Shown: positions 8,542 to 18,722, numbered from the stretch's first letter. The stretch: DNA of 64,000 nt from Candidatus Altarchaeales archaeon WOR_SM1_86-2 (GCA_001723855.1 MCBC01000067.1:16877-80876), one strand, 5' to 3'. Numbers and translations: made by a program. The notes: a model not told the origin generated them from the sequence alone.

Positions 8542-8574
8542 ATATTTATTTATATATGATCTAATTTATAAAAA

Positions 8575-9324
8575 ATGAAGAAGGTATGTAAAACTGGAAT
8601 CGGGGGCAAGGGAGAGGTCAAGGGTAAAGAAGTAGATGTTCTGGATGAGATTATTGGGGGGGGGATTCCCGAGGGACACACTGTGCTTTTAGCTGGCAGC
8701 TCCGGAACGGGAAAGACAATATTGGCCCAGGAGTTTTTGTTTAACGGAACAAAGCTCAAGGATAAGGGATTGTATGTTTCTCTATCCGAAACTGCGGAAA
8801 GGATGGAAAAGAACATAGAGGATTTTAGATTTTATGATAAAAAATTAATTGATGCAGGAGATATAACAATTTTGGACATAAAGGAGATAGCGGAGTTAAA
8901 GCAGATATCTTTTCCGCCAAAGCCGGGACTTGATCCGAATCTTGTTCTCTCTGCAATAAGGGAAAATATCGCGATCAACGGGGCAAGGAGAGTTGTTATA
9001 GATTCTATAACCGCGCTGTGCCAAAATATAGGGGATGAGGATAAGATCAGGGAATTTTTATATGAGCTGGAATCCACCCTGGCAGTATTGGGATGCACCA
9101 CCCTGCTTATCTCCGAGATCGCACCACAACAATTCATATACAGCAGATTCGGCATTGAAGAGTATATATCGGATGGTATCATTTTGTTGATGGAGCATGA
9201 AAGAAGCGGGGAGTTAATGAGAACCCTGCAGGTTATAAAAATGAGGGGCACGGGTCATTCAAGAACAAAGCAGGCTATGAAGATAACCCTGGATGGAATA
9301 AAATTGGCCCAGTTGATAGAGTAA
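8575..9324 (+). CDS. KaiC-like RecA-superfamily ATPase
   Basis: A single-domain 249-residue KaiC-type ATPase. Walker A is GSSGTGKT at about residues 41-48, preceded by the family opening LDEIIGGGIPEGHTVLLA. The catalytic glutamates lie around YVSLSETAERME, and Walker B is ARRVVIDSITAL. Single-domain KaiC homologues are numerous in archaea and are thought to act in signalling, as with archaellum and chemotaxis regulators. Its place behind two CBS proteins supports a signalling role but does not define it. Confidence 0.88.
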   Translation: MKKVCKTGIGGKGEVKGKEVDVLDEIIGGGIPEGHTVLLAGSSGTGKTILAQEFLFNGTKLKDKGLYVSLSETAERMEKNIEDFRFYDKKLIDAGDITILDIKEIAELKQISFPPKPGLDPNLVLSAIRENIAINGARRVVIDSITALCQNIGDEDKIREFLYELESTLAVLGCTTLLISEIAPQQFIYSRFGIEEYISDGIILLMEHERSGELMRTLQVIKMRGTGHSRTKQAMKITLDGIKLAQLIE

Positions 9325-9460
9325 AAACATAATTTTTATTTTTATTTTTAAATAAGTAATACTCATTAGATGAATTTGATTTGAGACCCCTTATTTTGAT
9401 CATTGAGCAGGTCAACACGACTGCAGATTTAAATTTAACGATGATCCGGGGCACATTCAA

Positions 9461-9517
9461 TAAAAAATTTGCATAGCAAATTTTTTAGCATTTAGAAAGT
9501 AGATATACTTTCTAAAT
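9461..9517. repeat. Two-hairpin module, copy 1
   Basis: Two perfect hairpins in tandem. At 9461-9487 the stem is taaaaaatttgc (12 bp) with loop ata. At 9490-9517 the stem is atttagaaagta (12 bp) with loop gata. Nearly the same pair, inverted and with changed loops, is at 53739-53794. Confidence 0.85.
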
Positions 9518-9756
9518 ACAATAAAAAACAACCCTCTGAAAGGTTGGTTACCAGGCACGATAGAGTGTACTTCAAGGGAAAAAATCACATGCAAATTTTG
9601 ATTGATTTATGAAATGAATTGATCTCATTGAAAATTAACATGTTGAATTTTCAATAAAATAAAAAATTGCAATGCAACTTTATGTAATTTGAAATGTTTT
9701 TAGCATTTTATAAAGAAAAATCATGTTTTTAGAAAAATTTTAATCGAGAATAAATA
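9518..9756. other. Intergenic DNA with further hairpins
   Basis: No gene. It holds more inverted repeats: attgaaaatt/aattttcaat at 9627-9655 with a 9-nt loop, caacc/ggttg near 9530-9546, and ttgc-aat-gcaa near 9667-9677. The last 40 bp must hold the fttA promoter. Confidence 0.5.
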
Positions 9757-11655
9757 ATGGCTTTCTTGGAATTCAATGATATTAAGAAAATAGTAAAAGA
9801 GAACAATCCCGGGGGTAAGGTAACTAAGGTTGATTTAGAAGGACCCAAAGTGGTGCTTTACACGGACGACCTGCCGTTTTTTATAGACTCTGATGAGATC
9901 AAGAGCCTGGTGAATCTGCTGAAGAAACGAGTTATTCTGAGATCAAACGCTAATGCTTTAATGCCGCCGGATGAAGCAAAATCGGAAATAGAAAAGATAT
10001 TGCCAGATGATGCCGTGGTTAAGGAGATAGTATTTGACGACTATTTCAGGGAGGTAATTATTGAGGCAGAAAAGTTGGGGTTGGTGATCGGAAGAAAAAG
10101 TGAAACTCTAAACAAAATAATAAAAGCAACTGGCTGGCAGGTAAAGTTGTTAAGAACGCCCCCCATTCAGTCAGATATAATAGATAGTGTCAGGAAAATC
10201 ATACTGAACAGCAGCAAAGAAAGACAAAAAATTTTAAAATCCGTAGGTAAACAAATTTATAGAAAACCGGATGCTTCGTGCGATTGGGTCAGAGTAACCC
10301 CCCTGGGGGGAGCAAGACAGGTTGGAAGATCCTGTTTTTTGATTCAAACCCCTGAAAGCAATGTGCTTTTAGATTGCGGAATAAACCCGGCGGGATCTGA
10401 AACAAATAGATTTCCAGACTTCAGGGCATCGGATCTGGCTATTAACAAATTGGATTCCGTTATTATATCGCATTCGCATCTTGACCATATGGGGTTTCTG
10501 CCCTACCTTTATAAATACGGTTATGATGGACCGGTTTATTGCACCGAACCCACAAGGGATTTAATGACCATGCTGCAGATAGATGCTGTTGAGATAGGCG
10601 AAAAAGAGAATAATGAACTCCCATTTTCGTCAAATGAAGTAAAAGAGATGGTAAAACATACAATTCCCCTGGATTACGAGGAAGTCGCCGATATAACGCC
10701 GGATATGAGATTGACCCTGTACGATGCAGGGCATATCCTCGGATCATCGATAATTCACCTCCACATAGGGGACGGCTTGCATAACATTGTCTATACAGGG
10801 GATATAAAATTCGGCAGCACGAAACTTCTTGAGCCCGCAAACTTTCGCTTTCCGAGGGTAGAAACATTGATCATGGAGGGTACTTACGGCGGCAGATATG
10901 ATGCCCAGCCTAATAGGAGAGATGCAGAGAACCTGCTGCTCATTCATCTGAAGAATGCGCTCTCTAACAATGGAAAAGTACTGATTCCCGTTTTTGCTGT
11001 AGGCAGATCGCAGGAAGTTCTGATGGTTCTCGAGAGTTTTTATAGGTTTAATAAAATAAGCCCCGAAATACCTGTATACCTGGACGGCATGATCTGGGAG
11101 GCGACCGCCATACATACGACATACTTAGAACACTTAAATGAAAGATTGCGCAAAAGGATTTTTAATGGCTATAATCCGTTTTTGACAGAAAATTTTAAGA
11201 ATGTGAAGCACGGGGACAGGGAAAAGATTATGAAGAGTAAAGACCCATGCATAATACTTGCTACATCCGGTATGATGACGGGCGGCCCGGTTATTGAATA
11301 CTTCAAAAACTTTGCAGAAGATGAAAAGAATATGCTGTTGTTTGTGGGATATCAAGCCGAAGGCTCCATGGGTAAGAGAATACAAAACGGACTCGTTGAA
11401 ATCCCGATAGATGTTGGCGGCAAAACGAAATCTTTGAATGTAAAGATGAAAGTAGAGACAGTTGACGGGTTTTCCGGGCACGCTGATAGAAGACAATTGC
11501 TTGGATATGCAAAAAAAATAGATCCAAAGCCAAAAAGAGTACTGGTTGTGCACGGTGAAAGCGAGAAGTGCATGAATCTTGCCATGACCCTCTACTCAAT
11601 GTTCGGTTTTGAATCAACCGCCCCACAGAACCTTGACACAGTCAGGCTGATTTAG
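9757..11655 (+). CDS. fttA: Transcription termination factor FttA (aCPSF1), beta-CASP ribonuclease
   Basis: A 632-residue archaeal CPSF1-type protein, known to cut nascent RNA at U-rich sites and release RNA polymerase. Order: N-terminal KH-like region (about residues 1-140, with IEAEKLGLVIGRKSETLNKI), then metallo-beta-lactamase domain with HSHLDHMGFLP as the zinc signature, DAGHILGSS and YTGDIKFG, the beta-CASP insertion (GRSQEVLMVLESF, ILATSGMMTGGP), and C-terminal motifs SGHADRRQL and VHGESEKC. All active-site motifs are present and the length is normal. Its 3' end overlaps a convergent gene by 14 bp. Confidence 0.97.
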   Translation: MAFLEFNDIKKIVKENNPGGKVTKVDLEGPKVVLYTDDLPFFIDSDEIKSLVNLLKKRVILRSNANALMPPDEAKSEIEKILPDDAVVKEIVFDDYFREVIIEAEKLGLVIGRKSETLNKIIKATGWQVKLLRTPPIQSDIIDSVRKIILNSSKERQKILKSVGKQIYRKPDASCDWVRVTPLGGARQVGRSCFLIQTPESNVLLDCGINPAGSETNRFPDFRASDLAINKLDSVIISHSHLDHMGFLPYLYKYGYDGPVYCTEPTRDLMTMLQIDAVEIGEKENNELPFSSNEVKEMVKHTIPLDYEEVADITPDMRLTLYDAGHILGSSIIHLHIGDGLHNIVYTGDIKFGSTKLLEPANFRFPRVETLIMEGTYGGRYDAQPNRRDAENLLLIHLKNALSNNGKVLIPVFAVGRSQEVLMVLESFYRFNKISPEIPVYLDGMIWEATAIHTTYLEHLNERLRKRIFNGYNPFLTENFKNVKHGDREKIMKSKDPCIILATSGMMTGGPVIEYFKNFAEDEKNMLLFVGYQAEGSMGKRIQNGLVEIPIDVGGKTKSLNVKMKVETVDGFSGHADRRQLLGYAKKIDPKPKRVLVVHGESEKCMNLAMTLYSMFGFESTAPQNLDTVRLI

Positions 11656-12457
11656 ATTTTTTTCTTATCATAAGGAAAGTAAAAAGTATGAATAAAACCG
11701 CAACGACAATTATAATTACCTGCAATAATTCTGTTTTATCCTCCTGTTGAATATCTTTCTTTATTTCGTTTGTTGAAGTAATCTCACGTTCGATTTCGTT
11801 TGTTAGGGGGCTGGATGCACTCCCCCCTATTTCACGGCTTCCGTAACCCGGGTTTTTCTCGGCTTCAACCGTATCATTCTCCCCGGCGCTTTCAATTTCT
11901 TCTGCATTACCCTCGATCCCATCATGCTCTTGAGCTTGTATGTTTATTTCCCGCCCCGGGATAGAGACAATAAGACTCATCGCATTATTATCTTCATTTT
12001 CTTCAAGGATATTGTCATAGGGGTCCGCTCTTAATTGAATCGCATATTTTCCAGGCGCAGGATTCCATTCTAACTCCGCAGCATCCTCGGATTTTGATTT
12101 AAGCAGGGGGATGATTGAGGAATCGATGATGTAACCGTCCGCTAACAGGTCTATCTTTACATTTTTTGCATCCTTTACCCCGGTGTTTCTTATCAGCCCT
12201 GTTACCGTTACCTTTTCACAAATAGAATAGTTAACCTTCTTGACGGCCAGATCCGGATGTGATTCTCTATACGCGTGCGAACCGCCTCCGGATTGTGAAC
12301 TTCCGGAAGTTGAATCCCCGGACGATGAACCTCCCCCCGAATCGCCCCCTTGGCCGCCTGAGCCTCCCGAACCGCATCCGCATCCGCCGCTAACCGCTCC
12401 ACAGCACAACACAAAAACCGAAATCAAAAAAACCAAAATTTTCAATCCTCCCGGCAT
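11642..12457 (-). CDS. Exported CARDB-domain protein with C-terminal anchor
   Basis: About 271 residues. A signal peptide (LKILVFLISVFVLCCGAVSG) is followed by a Gly/Ser/Cys-rich low-complexity stretch, then a CARDB-like domain (about residues 65-165; VTGLIRNTGVKDAKNVKIDL, LEENEDNNAMSLIV), a long acidic linker and a C-terminal transmembrane helix ending in RKKSKSA. Such proteins sit on the cell surface of archaea. The start is the ATG before PGGLKILVF; the upstream in-frame ATG at 12505 would precede the signal peptide by 16 residues. Confidence 0.75.
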   Translation of the reverse strand: MPGGLKILVFLISVFVLCCGAVSGGCGCGSGGSGGQGGDSGGGSSSGDSTSGSSQSGGGSHAYRESHPDLAVKKVNYSICEKVTVTGLIRNTGVKDAKNVKIDLLADGYIIDSSIIPLLKSKSEDAAELEWNPAPGKYAIQLRADPYDNILEENEDNNAMSLIVSIPGREINIQAQEHDGIEGNAEEIESAGENDTVEAEKNPGYGSREIGGSASSPLTNEIEREITSTNEIKKDIQQEDKTELLQVIIIVVAVLFILFTFLMIRKKSKSA

Positions 12458-12513
12458 TTTTATCTCCACTATAGATATTGTTTTAGCAGTAAATAAATAT
12501 ATCAATAAGAACT

Positions 12514-12981
12514 CTACAGTCTATGGCTGTGTACCATAAGCTTTATTACCCTTATAAACGGGTGAACCAGCCAACTCAAAAAAATAGCCGCTAATATGCT
12601 GAAAAGTATTAGACCCAAAGTTCCCAATGCCAGCTCACCGGCAACAATAAGCAGTACTACTATCACCGGGACAGCAAATACGGCTAGTACCGGGATGACT
12701 TTCCATGAGTTCTTTTCTCCAAAATAACCAACCACCGCGCATCCAATCATTGCAGCAATAATAATCAATACGTCACTTCCAAAAAAACCGAGAAATCCCA
12801 TCCCTGCCCCGGCAGCCATACGGAAATACGGGGCAAACGCAAGCACAAGTATCATTTTCAGGTAACTACTGATACTTCCGGATATCTCCCCTATGAATAT
12901 TGCCAAAAGACCAATTACTACGGGAACTATGTAGATTGCTCTATGCTCAAACATTTCATGTAAGTCCATCTTCAAGTGCAT
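12514..12981 (-). CDS. Small polytopic membrane protein
   Basis: 155 residues with about four transmembrane helices (IVPVVIGLLAIFIG, VLIIIAAMIGCAVVGYF, VIPVLAVFAVPVIVVLLIV, LGLILFSILAAIFLSWLV), Gly/Ala-rich. I do not recognise a family. It lies upstream of the CARDB protein on the same strand, 56 bp from its chosen start, and may be co-transcribed. An ATG 12 nt further in is an alternative start. Confidence 0.6.
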   Translation of the reverse strand: MHLKMDLHEMFEHRAIYIVPVVIGLLAIFIGEISGSISSYLKMILVLAFAPYFRMAAGAGMGFLGFFGSDVLIIIAAMIGCAVVGYFGEKNSWKVIPVLAVFAVPVIVVLLIVAGELALGTLGLILFSILAAIFLSWLVHPFIRVIKLMVHSHRL

Positions 12982-13093
12982 TTACATTTATATTATAAAA
13001 ATTTCATAAATAAAAAAAACAATAATATACTAAATATTTTTCCATTTTTATAACTTTTTTATTAAAATATAACTTTTTTAGAAAATAGATATC

Positions 13094-13350
13094 GGATTCA
13101 ATATAAAAAAATGCCACAATCTAATAATTAAATTAAGTTTAATTTCAAAGAATATTGCCCGTTAGGTAATAAATACTATAAAATAAATCTTTTCTGGAAA
13201 AATAAAACCAGAATTCTAAACAATGGCTGCCATAATCTAAAGTTTAAGCGATAATAAGTATATGTTCTCAGCAAGTCGATTTGTCCTTTCGTTTTCAAAA
13301 AAGATTTTTAATAATTTTGCGAAAAATCAAAAATTTCTTTTCTGATTCAA
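13094..13350 (+). repeat. Dispersed non-coding repeat, copy 1
   Basis: About 257 bp that recur, reverse-complemented, at 25591-25848. By eye about four positions in five match, with long identical cores (taatttcaaagaatattgcc; ctgccataatctaaagttta; cctttcgttttcaaaaaaga). No reading frame is conserved. It contains a near-palindrome around aatggctgccat. Confidence 0.85.
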
Positions 13351-13436
13351 AAAAGACAGAATTTTTCAAATTCTCCGTTTTTAATTGAAATAAAAAATAG
13401 GGATTAATGCAGATGGCTATTTAGATAGAAATTCCT

Positions 13437-13664
13437 TTAATTCAGATGTTTAGCAACCCTTTCCTTAAGTTCATTGCCCCATTCCAACGCCATCTCATCC
13501 GTTATCTTACTCTCCTTTAACAATTCACCTGCAAGTTTAAACATCAATCTTTCAGATAAATGCTCCCTCAATGCTCTGCAAACTATTTCATTTGCTTCAC
13601 TTTCCCCAAGTTCTTTAAATCCGATTTCCAGTTCTTCGGGAATCTTAACAACTACTTCAGGCAT
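13437..13664 (-). CDS. Orphan antitoxin-like protein
   Basis: 75 residues, MPEVVVKIPEELEIGFKELG then a helical C-terminal half ending TDEMALEWGNELKERVAKHL. Beta strand followed by helices resembles ribbon-helix-helix antitoxins of the VapB type common in archaea. No toxin frame follows before the non-coding repeat, so it is solitary or its partner has been lost. Confidence 0.6.
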   Translation of the reverse strand: MPEVVVKIPEELEIGFKELGESEANEIVCRALREHLSERLMFKLAGELLKESKITDEMALEWGNELKERVAKHLN

Positions 13665-13868
13665 TTTTAATGATAATTGATATGAAAATATAAATATTGT
13701 GAGTTGAATTTGAAAGGAGGGGGGGGTTTTTGGTTAACTGAGGGTGAATTTACTATTCCAAAAGGCGTCTGGATAAATGTAGCGAATCGTAAATCCTCTG
13801 TTATGCACCCCTAATAGAGGCGAGCGACCGTAGAGAGCAAATGGTCCGCTGGAGGTGTTGCCAAGAAA
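13665..13868. other. Intergenic DNA without a recognisable gene
   Basis: AT-rich promoter-like DNA beside the antitoxin-like gene, then a more GC-rich part (13745-13868). The latter has a start-less minus-strand open stretch of about 40 codons (with LYGRSPLLGVHNRG) that I could not assign; it may be a gene scrap. Confidence 0.3.
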
Positions 13869-15119
13869 CTATTTAAGATAAACATATTCTTTTGTTATGG
13901 GATCTATGGCTATTTTCTCTCCTGTAAGGTTTGCATTATATCCGGGATAGCCATATTTCCCAGCTGTTGCATCGAGAACTATGCATCTTTGGTTATCTAC
14001 TTCATAGTATGTTATTTTTTGATCCTTAAGAAGTTCATAAGCAGAATAATAGAAATAAAATTTTATATTTAAATTAACTGTAGTGTCCTTATTGTAAAAG
14101 GCGTCCCAATTTTCATTCTCTAAAATCAACCCCCCATAGGTCGCCAAGCCATCACATGAATCACTTATTCTTAGAACATTTTGTTTTTGGCATGAGGGAT
14201 AATTTTTAAACGCCTTGCCTTTGGACATTAAGTCATAATCGATTTTTGATGGAACTACATAAATTGTTAGCGGTTGGGATGAAGACACATCATACTTTAT
14301 GTTCATATACTCAATTGGTGAAGTAAATTCAGAGCCATCGCCACCATAATAAATCATATTTCTCTCCTTTAAAACAAAGGTTTGTTGTTTTTGTATCACA
14401 ACAAAAAGATTTCCATCTTCTATAACTACATTCATATCTCCTTTTTGACCGAAATCTTCTGAAACTTGAGTTATTATAGATTCCTCAACATATTGCCATA
14501 TATCTTCAGTATCTACACCACATGCCAAAGAATACGCATGGTCTTCTGTAAAAACAATATAGGTTTTTATCCCAAGGTTCTCTAAAAGAGAGATAATTAA
14601 AATTGTCAAATCTTCACAATCTCCCCCCCTTATCTTCATTGTTTCGGAAGGAGATTGAATAAATTCTTCACTCCTTGGATCGCTATAATACTTGCAATTT
14701 TCTACAACATATCGATATAATTTATTGACCTGACATTCCTTATCTCCAGATGGACAAGCACTAACAATTGAAGCAGCTTGTGCTCTAAGGTTTATATCCT
14801 CTAAAACAATTTTACCTATGTATGGTTCTGCTCTTTGGATAACAGGGTCGGTGATAACTTCTGTTTTAGATGGTTGTGTGGGAATTGGTTTTGTTTCTTC
14901 TGTTTTAGTGCTTTCTTCTGGCTGTTTTATTTGTTCATCATTATCACAGATTTTATTATCATTTGCATCTAAGCAACATTCACCAGATTTATATTCATAA
15001 TACGGTTTGTTGCATTTAACTTCTTGCTTTTTTTCATCACCAATGCATCCACTTATAAATACAATACTAATAACCAACATTGTCATCACTCCAAGAGTTA
15101 AATGTTTTTGTTTTTCCAT
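13869..15119 (-). CDS. Transglutaminase-like lipoprotein
   Basis: About 416 residues. The signal peptide ends in lipobox FISGC. A calcium-loop-like segment follows (CLDANDNKICDNDEQ), then a Thr/Glu/Pro-rich linker and a transglutaminase-like domain: LYRYVVENCKYYSDPR, RGGDCEDLTILIISLLENLG with the catalytic Cys, and TEDHAYSLACG with the catalytic His. Probably a surface-anchored transglutaminase-fold enzyme or protease. The start before EKQKHLTLG is preferred to the ATG four codons upstream. Confidence 0.8.
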   Translation of the reverse strand: MEKQKHLTLGVMTMLVISIVFISGCIGDEKKQEVKCNKPYYEYKSGECCLDANDNKICDNDEQIKQPEESTKTEETKPIPTQPSKTEVITDPVIQRAEPYIGKIVLEDINLRAQAASIVSACPSGDKECQVNKLYRYVVENCKYYSDPRSEEFIQSPSETMKIRGGDCEDLTILIISLLENLGIKTYIVFTEDHAYSLACGVDTEDIWQYVEESIITQVSEDFGQKGDMNVVIEDGNLFVVIQKQQTFVLKERNMIYYGGDGSEFTSPIEYMNIKYDVSSSQPLTIYVVPSKIDYDLMSKGKAFKNYPSCQKQNVLRISDSCDGLATYGGLILENENWDAFYNKDTTVNLNIKFYFYYSAYELLKDQKITYYEVDNQRCIVLDATAGKYGYPGYNANLTGEKIAIDPITKEYVYLK

Positions 15120-15196
15120 TGTAAATGCCACCTTTTGGATGAAATCCTTATTAGTTCTCCCTTGTTAAATCATTATCCCCTATTAAAATATAAACC

Positions 15197-16399
15197 TCAA
15201 ATATCCCTCAATACACCATCAAGTTCCTCTAAATTCTTTACCTCGATCAACTCGTCTTTGCAGGAATCCACCGCCACATCAGGGTCCTTTAAGCCGTGCC
15301 CCGTGGTTATGCAGACAATGGTTTCGTCTTTATCAATATCTTCCTGCTCAATCAACTTGATCAAGCCAGCAATTGATGCGGCAGAAGCGGGCTCGACAAA
15401 TATGCCCTCCTTTCTTGCCAGCAGTTTCTGCGCTTCAAGGATCTCGGGATCAGTAACGGATTCCGCCAATCCTTTCGAGTCACGGATTGCCCTTATCGCC
15501 TTCAGCCAGCTCACAGGGCTGCCGATTCTTATTGCCGATGCTATGGTTTCCGGATTCTTCACAGGTTTCAAAACATCCAGGTTTTCCTTGAACAACTCCA
15601 CCATGGGCATAGCACCCTCCGCCTGAATTCCCGTCATCTTCGGCAGTTGGCTGATAATCCCCAGATCGATGTATTCTGAAAAACCCTTCCAGATCGCTGA
15701 AATATTGCCCGCGTTTCCTACCGGCAAAACAACCCTGTCCGGCACCCCGTCCAATTGATCAAAAATCTCGAACGCTATTGTTTTCTGTCCTTCAAGGCGG
15801 TACGGGTTTATTGAGTTAAGCAGATAAAAACCATATTTGTCGCAGGCATCCATCACCATCTCCAGGGCATCGTCAAAATTTCCCTTTATTGCCAGCACCT
15901 TTGCCCCATAAATCAACGCCTGGGATAATTTTCCATACGCTATTTTGCCTGCGGGTATAATAACCATACAGGTAATTCCCGATCTTGCGGCATAAGCAGC
16001 CAATGATGCGGATGTATTGCCGGTTGAAGCGCACGCCACCGCTTTTACTTTGAACTCAACCGCCTTTGAAACCCCAACGGTCATCCCGCGGTCTTTAAAC
16101 GAGCCGGTTGGGTTCTCACCCTCGTTCTTGACCCACAGATTCTTTATCCCAAATTTCCGGCCCAGGCGATCGCATTTGTAGAGTGAAGTTCCCCCTTCAT
16201 TCAAACTTACGTTCTTCTCAACAGGAAGCAGTTCCCTGTACCTCCACACCCCTAACCTGCGGTTTCTTGCCCGCTCCAGATCAAACCCTGCGCCATCAAG
16301 ATCATATCGGACCTCTAAAAGCCCGCTGCAATCGCACTGATAGCGAACTCCTTCATCGTAATCTTTCCCGCAGGAGATGCAATGTAGTTTGCGCACCAT
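15197..16399 (-). CDS. thrC: Threonine synthase
   Basis: A 400-residue PLP enzyme converting O-phosphohomoserine to threonine. An N-terminal zinc-ribbon-like segment (LHCISCGKDY, YQCDCSGLLEVRYDL) is typical of archaeal ThrC. The PLP lysine is in NPTGSFKDRGM, the substrate loop in STGNTSASLAAYA, and the phosphate-binding segment in VLPVGNAGNISAIWKGF. Full length. A transglutaminase-like gene follows on the same strand. Confidence 0.95.
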   Translation of the reverse strand: MVRKLHCISCGKDYDEGVRYQCDCSGLLEVRYDLDGAGFDLERARNRRLGVWRYRELLPVEKNVSLNEGGTSLYKCDRLGRKFGIKNLWVKNEGENPTGSFKDRGMTVGVSKAVEFKVKAVACASTGNTSASLAAYAARSGITCMVIIPAGKIAYGKLSQALIYGAKVLAIKGNFDDALEMVMDACDKYGFYLLNSINPYRLEGQKTIAFEIFDQLDGVPDRVVLPVGNAGNISAIWKGFSEYIDLGIISQLPKMTGIQAEGAMPMVELFKENLDVLKPVKNPETIASAIRIGSPVSWLKAIRAIRDSKGLAESVTDPEILEAQKLLARKEGIFVEPASAASIAGLIKLIEQEDIDKDETIVCITTGHGLKDPDVAVDSCKDELIEVKNLEELDGVLRDI

Positions 16400-16490
16400 A
16401 GTTTATCTTCTGTTTATTCTTTAAGAATATTAATAAAAAAAATTTAGAAAAACATCAAAACAGCAGGGATAACCTTTGGGGTTTGGAACA

Positions 16491-18722
16491 ATGGCAGCAA
16501 AAAGGATTCTTATATCCGGGATCGTGCAGGGGGTGGGCTTTAGACCGTTTATCTACAAACTGGCAAAGAAGTATGAGTTGGGGGGATGGGTTAAAAATCT
16601 GGGCGATGCCGGGGTTGAGATCGTTATAGAAGGCAAGGGAGCAGACATTAAAAACTTTATAGATTCAATAGAAGCGGAATCCCCGCCGAATGCAGAGGTT
16701 GAAAGTTTGAGTGTTGAAGATTCAGGGGGTGAATTTAAAGGATTCAAAATAATAAAAAGCGGCGGTTACGGCTCAACGGGGGTGATTCCGGCAGATAACG
16801 CGATATGCGAGAGTTGCTTAAAGGAGATTTTTGAGCAGGGAAACAGGCGGCATCACTACCCGTTTACATCCTGCACGGACTGCGGGTCAAGATTTTCAAC
16901 GACAAAGAAACTTCCTTACGACCGCCAAAATACCTCCTTTTCCAGATTTCCGATGTGCAAGAAATGTTCGCATGAGTATGATGACCCAGCAGATAGGAGA
17001 TTTCATCACCAGGGTAATGTTTGTCCGGAATGCGGTCCCCGCTATACCTCCAATATAAAGGATGCGGCAGATGTAATAATAAAAAACGGGGTCATAGCGA
17101 TAAAGGGTTTAACTGGGATCCATATCGCTTGCAGAACGACAGATGATGATGTTCTGAAAAGGTTAAGAAAGGGTTTGCGAAGGCCGGGGCAGCCATTTGC
17201 AATCATGGCCCAGGATATTGAAGCGGTGGAGGGGTTTGCAGATGTCTCAAAAAAAGAAAGAGAAATGCTGGTCTCCCCCCAGCGCCCGATAGTCATTTTA
17301 AATAAAAGCGGGGATTACTGGCTTTCTGAATTTATCGCTCCCGGGCTGCATAACGTCGGAGTGATGCTGCCTTACGCGGGAATCCATCATTTAATTTTTG
17401 AGAATATAGATGAGCCATTGGTTATGACATCTGCAAACTTTCCCGGAGAGCCGATGTTCATATCGAATAAAGCGGTTGAGAACTTGAGGGATATAGCGGA
17501 CATTTTTTTGCTGCATGATCTGGGCATACAAAGGTGCGATGATTCCATCATCCGCTTCATTTCTGCCCCGGTGTTTCTTCGCAGATCACGGGGATTTGTT
17601 CCTAAACCAATAGATTTACCTTTTACTTCAGAAAAGGTTGTACTGGCAGCGGGTGCGGAATTAAACACAACGGCATGCTTAATAAAAAAGGATAGGGCTT
17701 ACCTCACCCAGTACATCGGAAACACATCAAAATTCAAAACCCTGGGTTATTTAAAGGAATCTATTGGTAATCTACTCAAAATTACAGATACAAATTATGA
17801 GAAAGTAGATGTGGTCGCGTGCGATCTCCATCCTAACTTTAACACCACTCGTTTAGCAGAAGAAATCTCGGGAAAATACAACACAGAGATTGTAAGTGTG
17901 CAGCACCACTATGCCCACCTTGCATCATTACTCGCAGAATATGATCAAAAAGAGATTATATGCATTTCAGTGGATGGGGTGGGTTATGGAACGGATGGGA
18001 AGGCATGGGGTGGGGAGATTTTGCTTGGGGATTATAAAGGATTTAAGCGATCGGGGCATTTAAAGCAGCAGAGAATGCCCGGCGGGGACCTTACCGCTGT
18101 ATATCCATTAAGAATGCTCGCAGGAATCTTGTATGATTCCTGTTCTTCTGAAGATTTATACGATTTTTTATTGAATTTTAAGGATAAATTTAAGCATAAA
18201 GAGAAGGAAATCGAAATTATTGTTCAGCAGTTAGAAAAAAACATCAATGTTGCTGGAACGACATCCTGCGGCAGGGTCTTGGATGCCATATCCGCTTTGC
18301 TTGGCATCTGTTATGAAAGAACTTATGAGGGTGAGCCGGCGATTAAACTGGAAAGTAAAGCATACTATGGCAAGCCAAAATTCGAATTTCCAATTGTCAT
18401 TAAAGATAACATACTTGACACAACAAAGATAATTGAAAGAGCGGCGGAGTTAGAGTTAAAGAAAGAAAAAGTTGAAGATATTGCCGCCTCCGCACAATCT
18501 GCGATTGCCGAGGGTTTAGCGGAGATTGCGGTAAGGATCGCGAAAAAAAATAACATCGGGATTATTGGTTTGAGCGGCGGCGTGGGATACAATGAGACGA
18601 TCGTGAATGTTATCAAAAAGAAAGTGGAAGAAAATAATCTAGAATTCCTCACACATTCCAAAATCCCCTGCGGCGACGGAGGAATATCATTCGGACAGGG
18701 GGTTGTCGGAGCGAATAGTTAG
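16491..18722 (+). CDS. hypF: Carbamoyltransferase HypF
   Basis: A 743-residue maturation factor that activates carbamoyl phosphate and passes carbamoyl to HypE for the CN ligands of NiFe hydrogenase. Domains: acylphosphatase-like (ISGIVQGVGFRPFIYKLAKK), two zinc fingers (CESCLKEI, CTDCGSRF, CKKCSHEY, CPECGPRY), YrdC-like (GVIAIKGLTGIHIACRT) and a C-terminal Kae1-like domain (HHYAHLASLLAEY, ISVDGVGYGTDG, GLSGGVGYN). The ATG at 16491 is chosen; an in-frame TTG at 16476 adds five residues. Divergent from thrC and convergent, with 4 bp overlap, with hypE. Confidence 0.96.
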   Translation: MAAKRILISGIVQGVGFRPFIYKLAKKYELGGWVKNLGDAGVEIVIEGKGADIKNFIDSIEAESPPNAEVESLSVEDSGGEFKGFKIIKSGGYGSTGVIPADNAICESCLKEIFEQGNRRHHYPFTSCTDCGSRFSTTKKLPYDRQNTSFSRFPMCKKCSHEYDDPADRRFHHQGNVCPECGPRYTSNIKDAADVIIKNGVIAIKGLTGIHIACRTTDDDVLKRLRKGLRRPGQPFAIMAQDIEAVEGFADVSKKEREMLVSPQRPIVILNKSGDYWLSEFIAPGLHNVGVMLPYAGIHHLIFENIDEPLVMTSANFPGEPMFISNKAVENLRDIADIFLLHDLGIQRCDDSIIRFISAPVFLRRSRGFVPKPIDLPFTSEKVVLAAGAELNTTACLIKKDRAYLTQYIGNTSKFKTLGYLKESIGNLLKITDTNYEKVDVVACDLHPNFNTTRLAEEISGKYNTEIVSVQHHYAHLASLLAEYDQKEIICISVDGVGYGTDGKAWGGEILLGDYKGFKRSGHLKQQRMPGGDLTAVYPLRMLAGILYDSCSSEDLYDFLLNFKDKFKHKEKEIEIIVQQLEKNINVAGTTSCGRVLDAISALLGICYERTYEGEPAIKLESKAYYGKPKFEFPIVIKDNILDTTKIIERAAELELKKEKVEDIAASAQSAIAEGLAEIAVRIAKKNNIGIIGLSGGVGYNETIVNVIKKKVEENNLEFLTHSKIPCGDGGISFGQGVVGANS

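Noticed and set aside
13741..13868. Short minus-strand gene after the transglutaminase-like lipoprotein
   Set aside because: No start codon or recognised family; kept only as a note in the intergenic entry.
13745..13868. tRNA or small structured RNA gene in the GC-richer intergenic stretch
   Set aside because: No T-loop GTTCGANNC motif or cloverleaf could be formed by eye.
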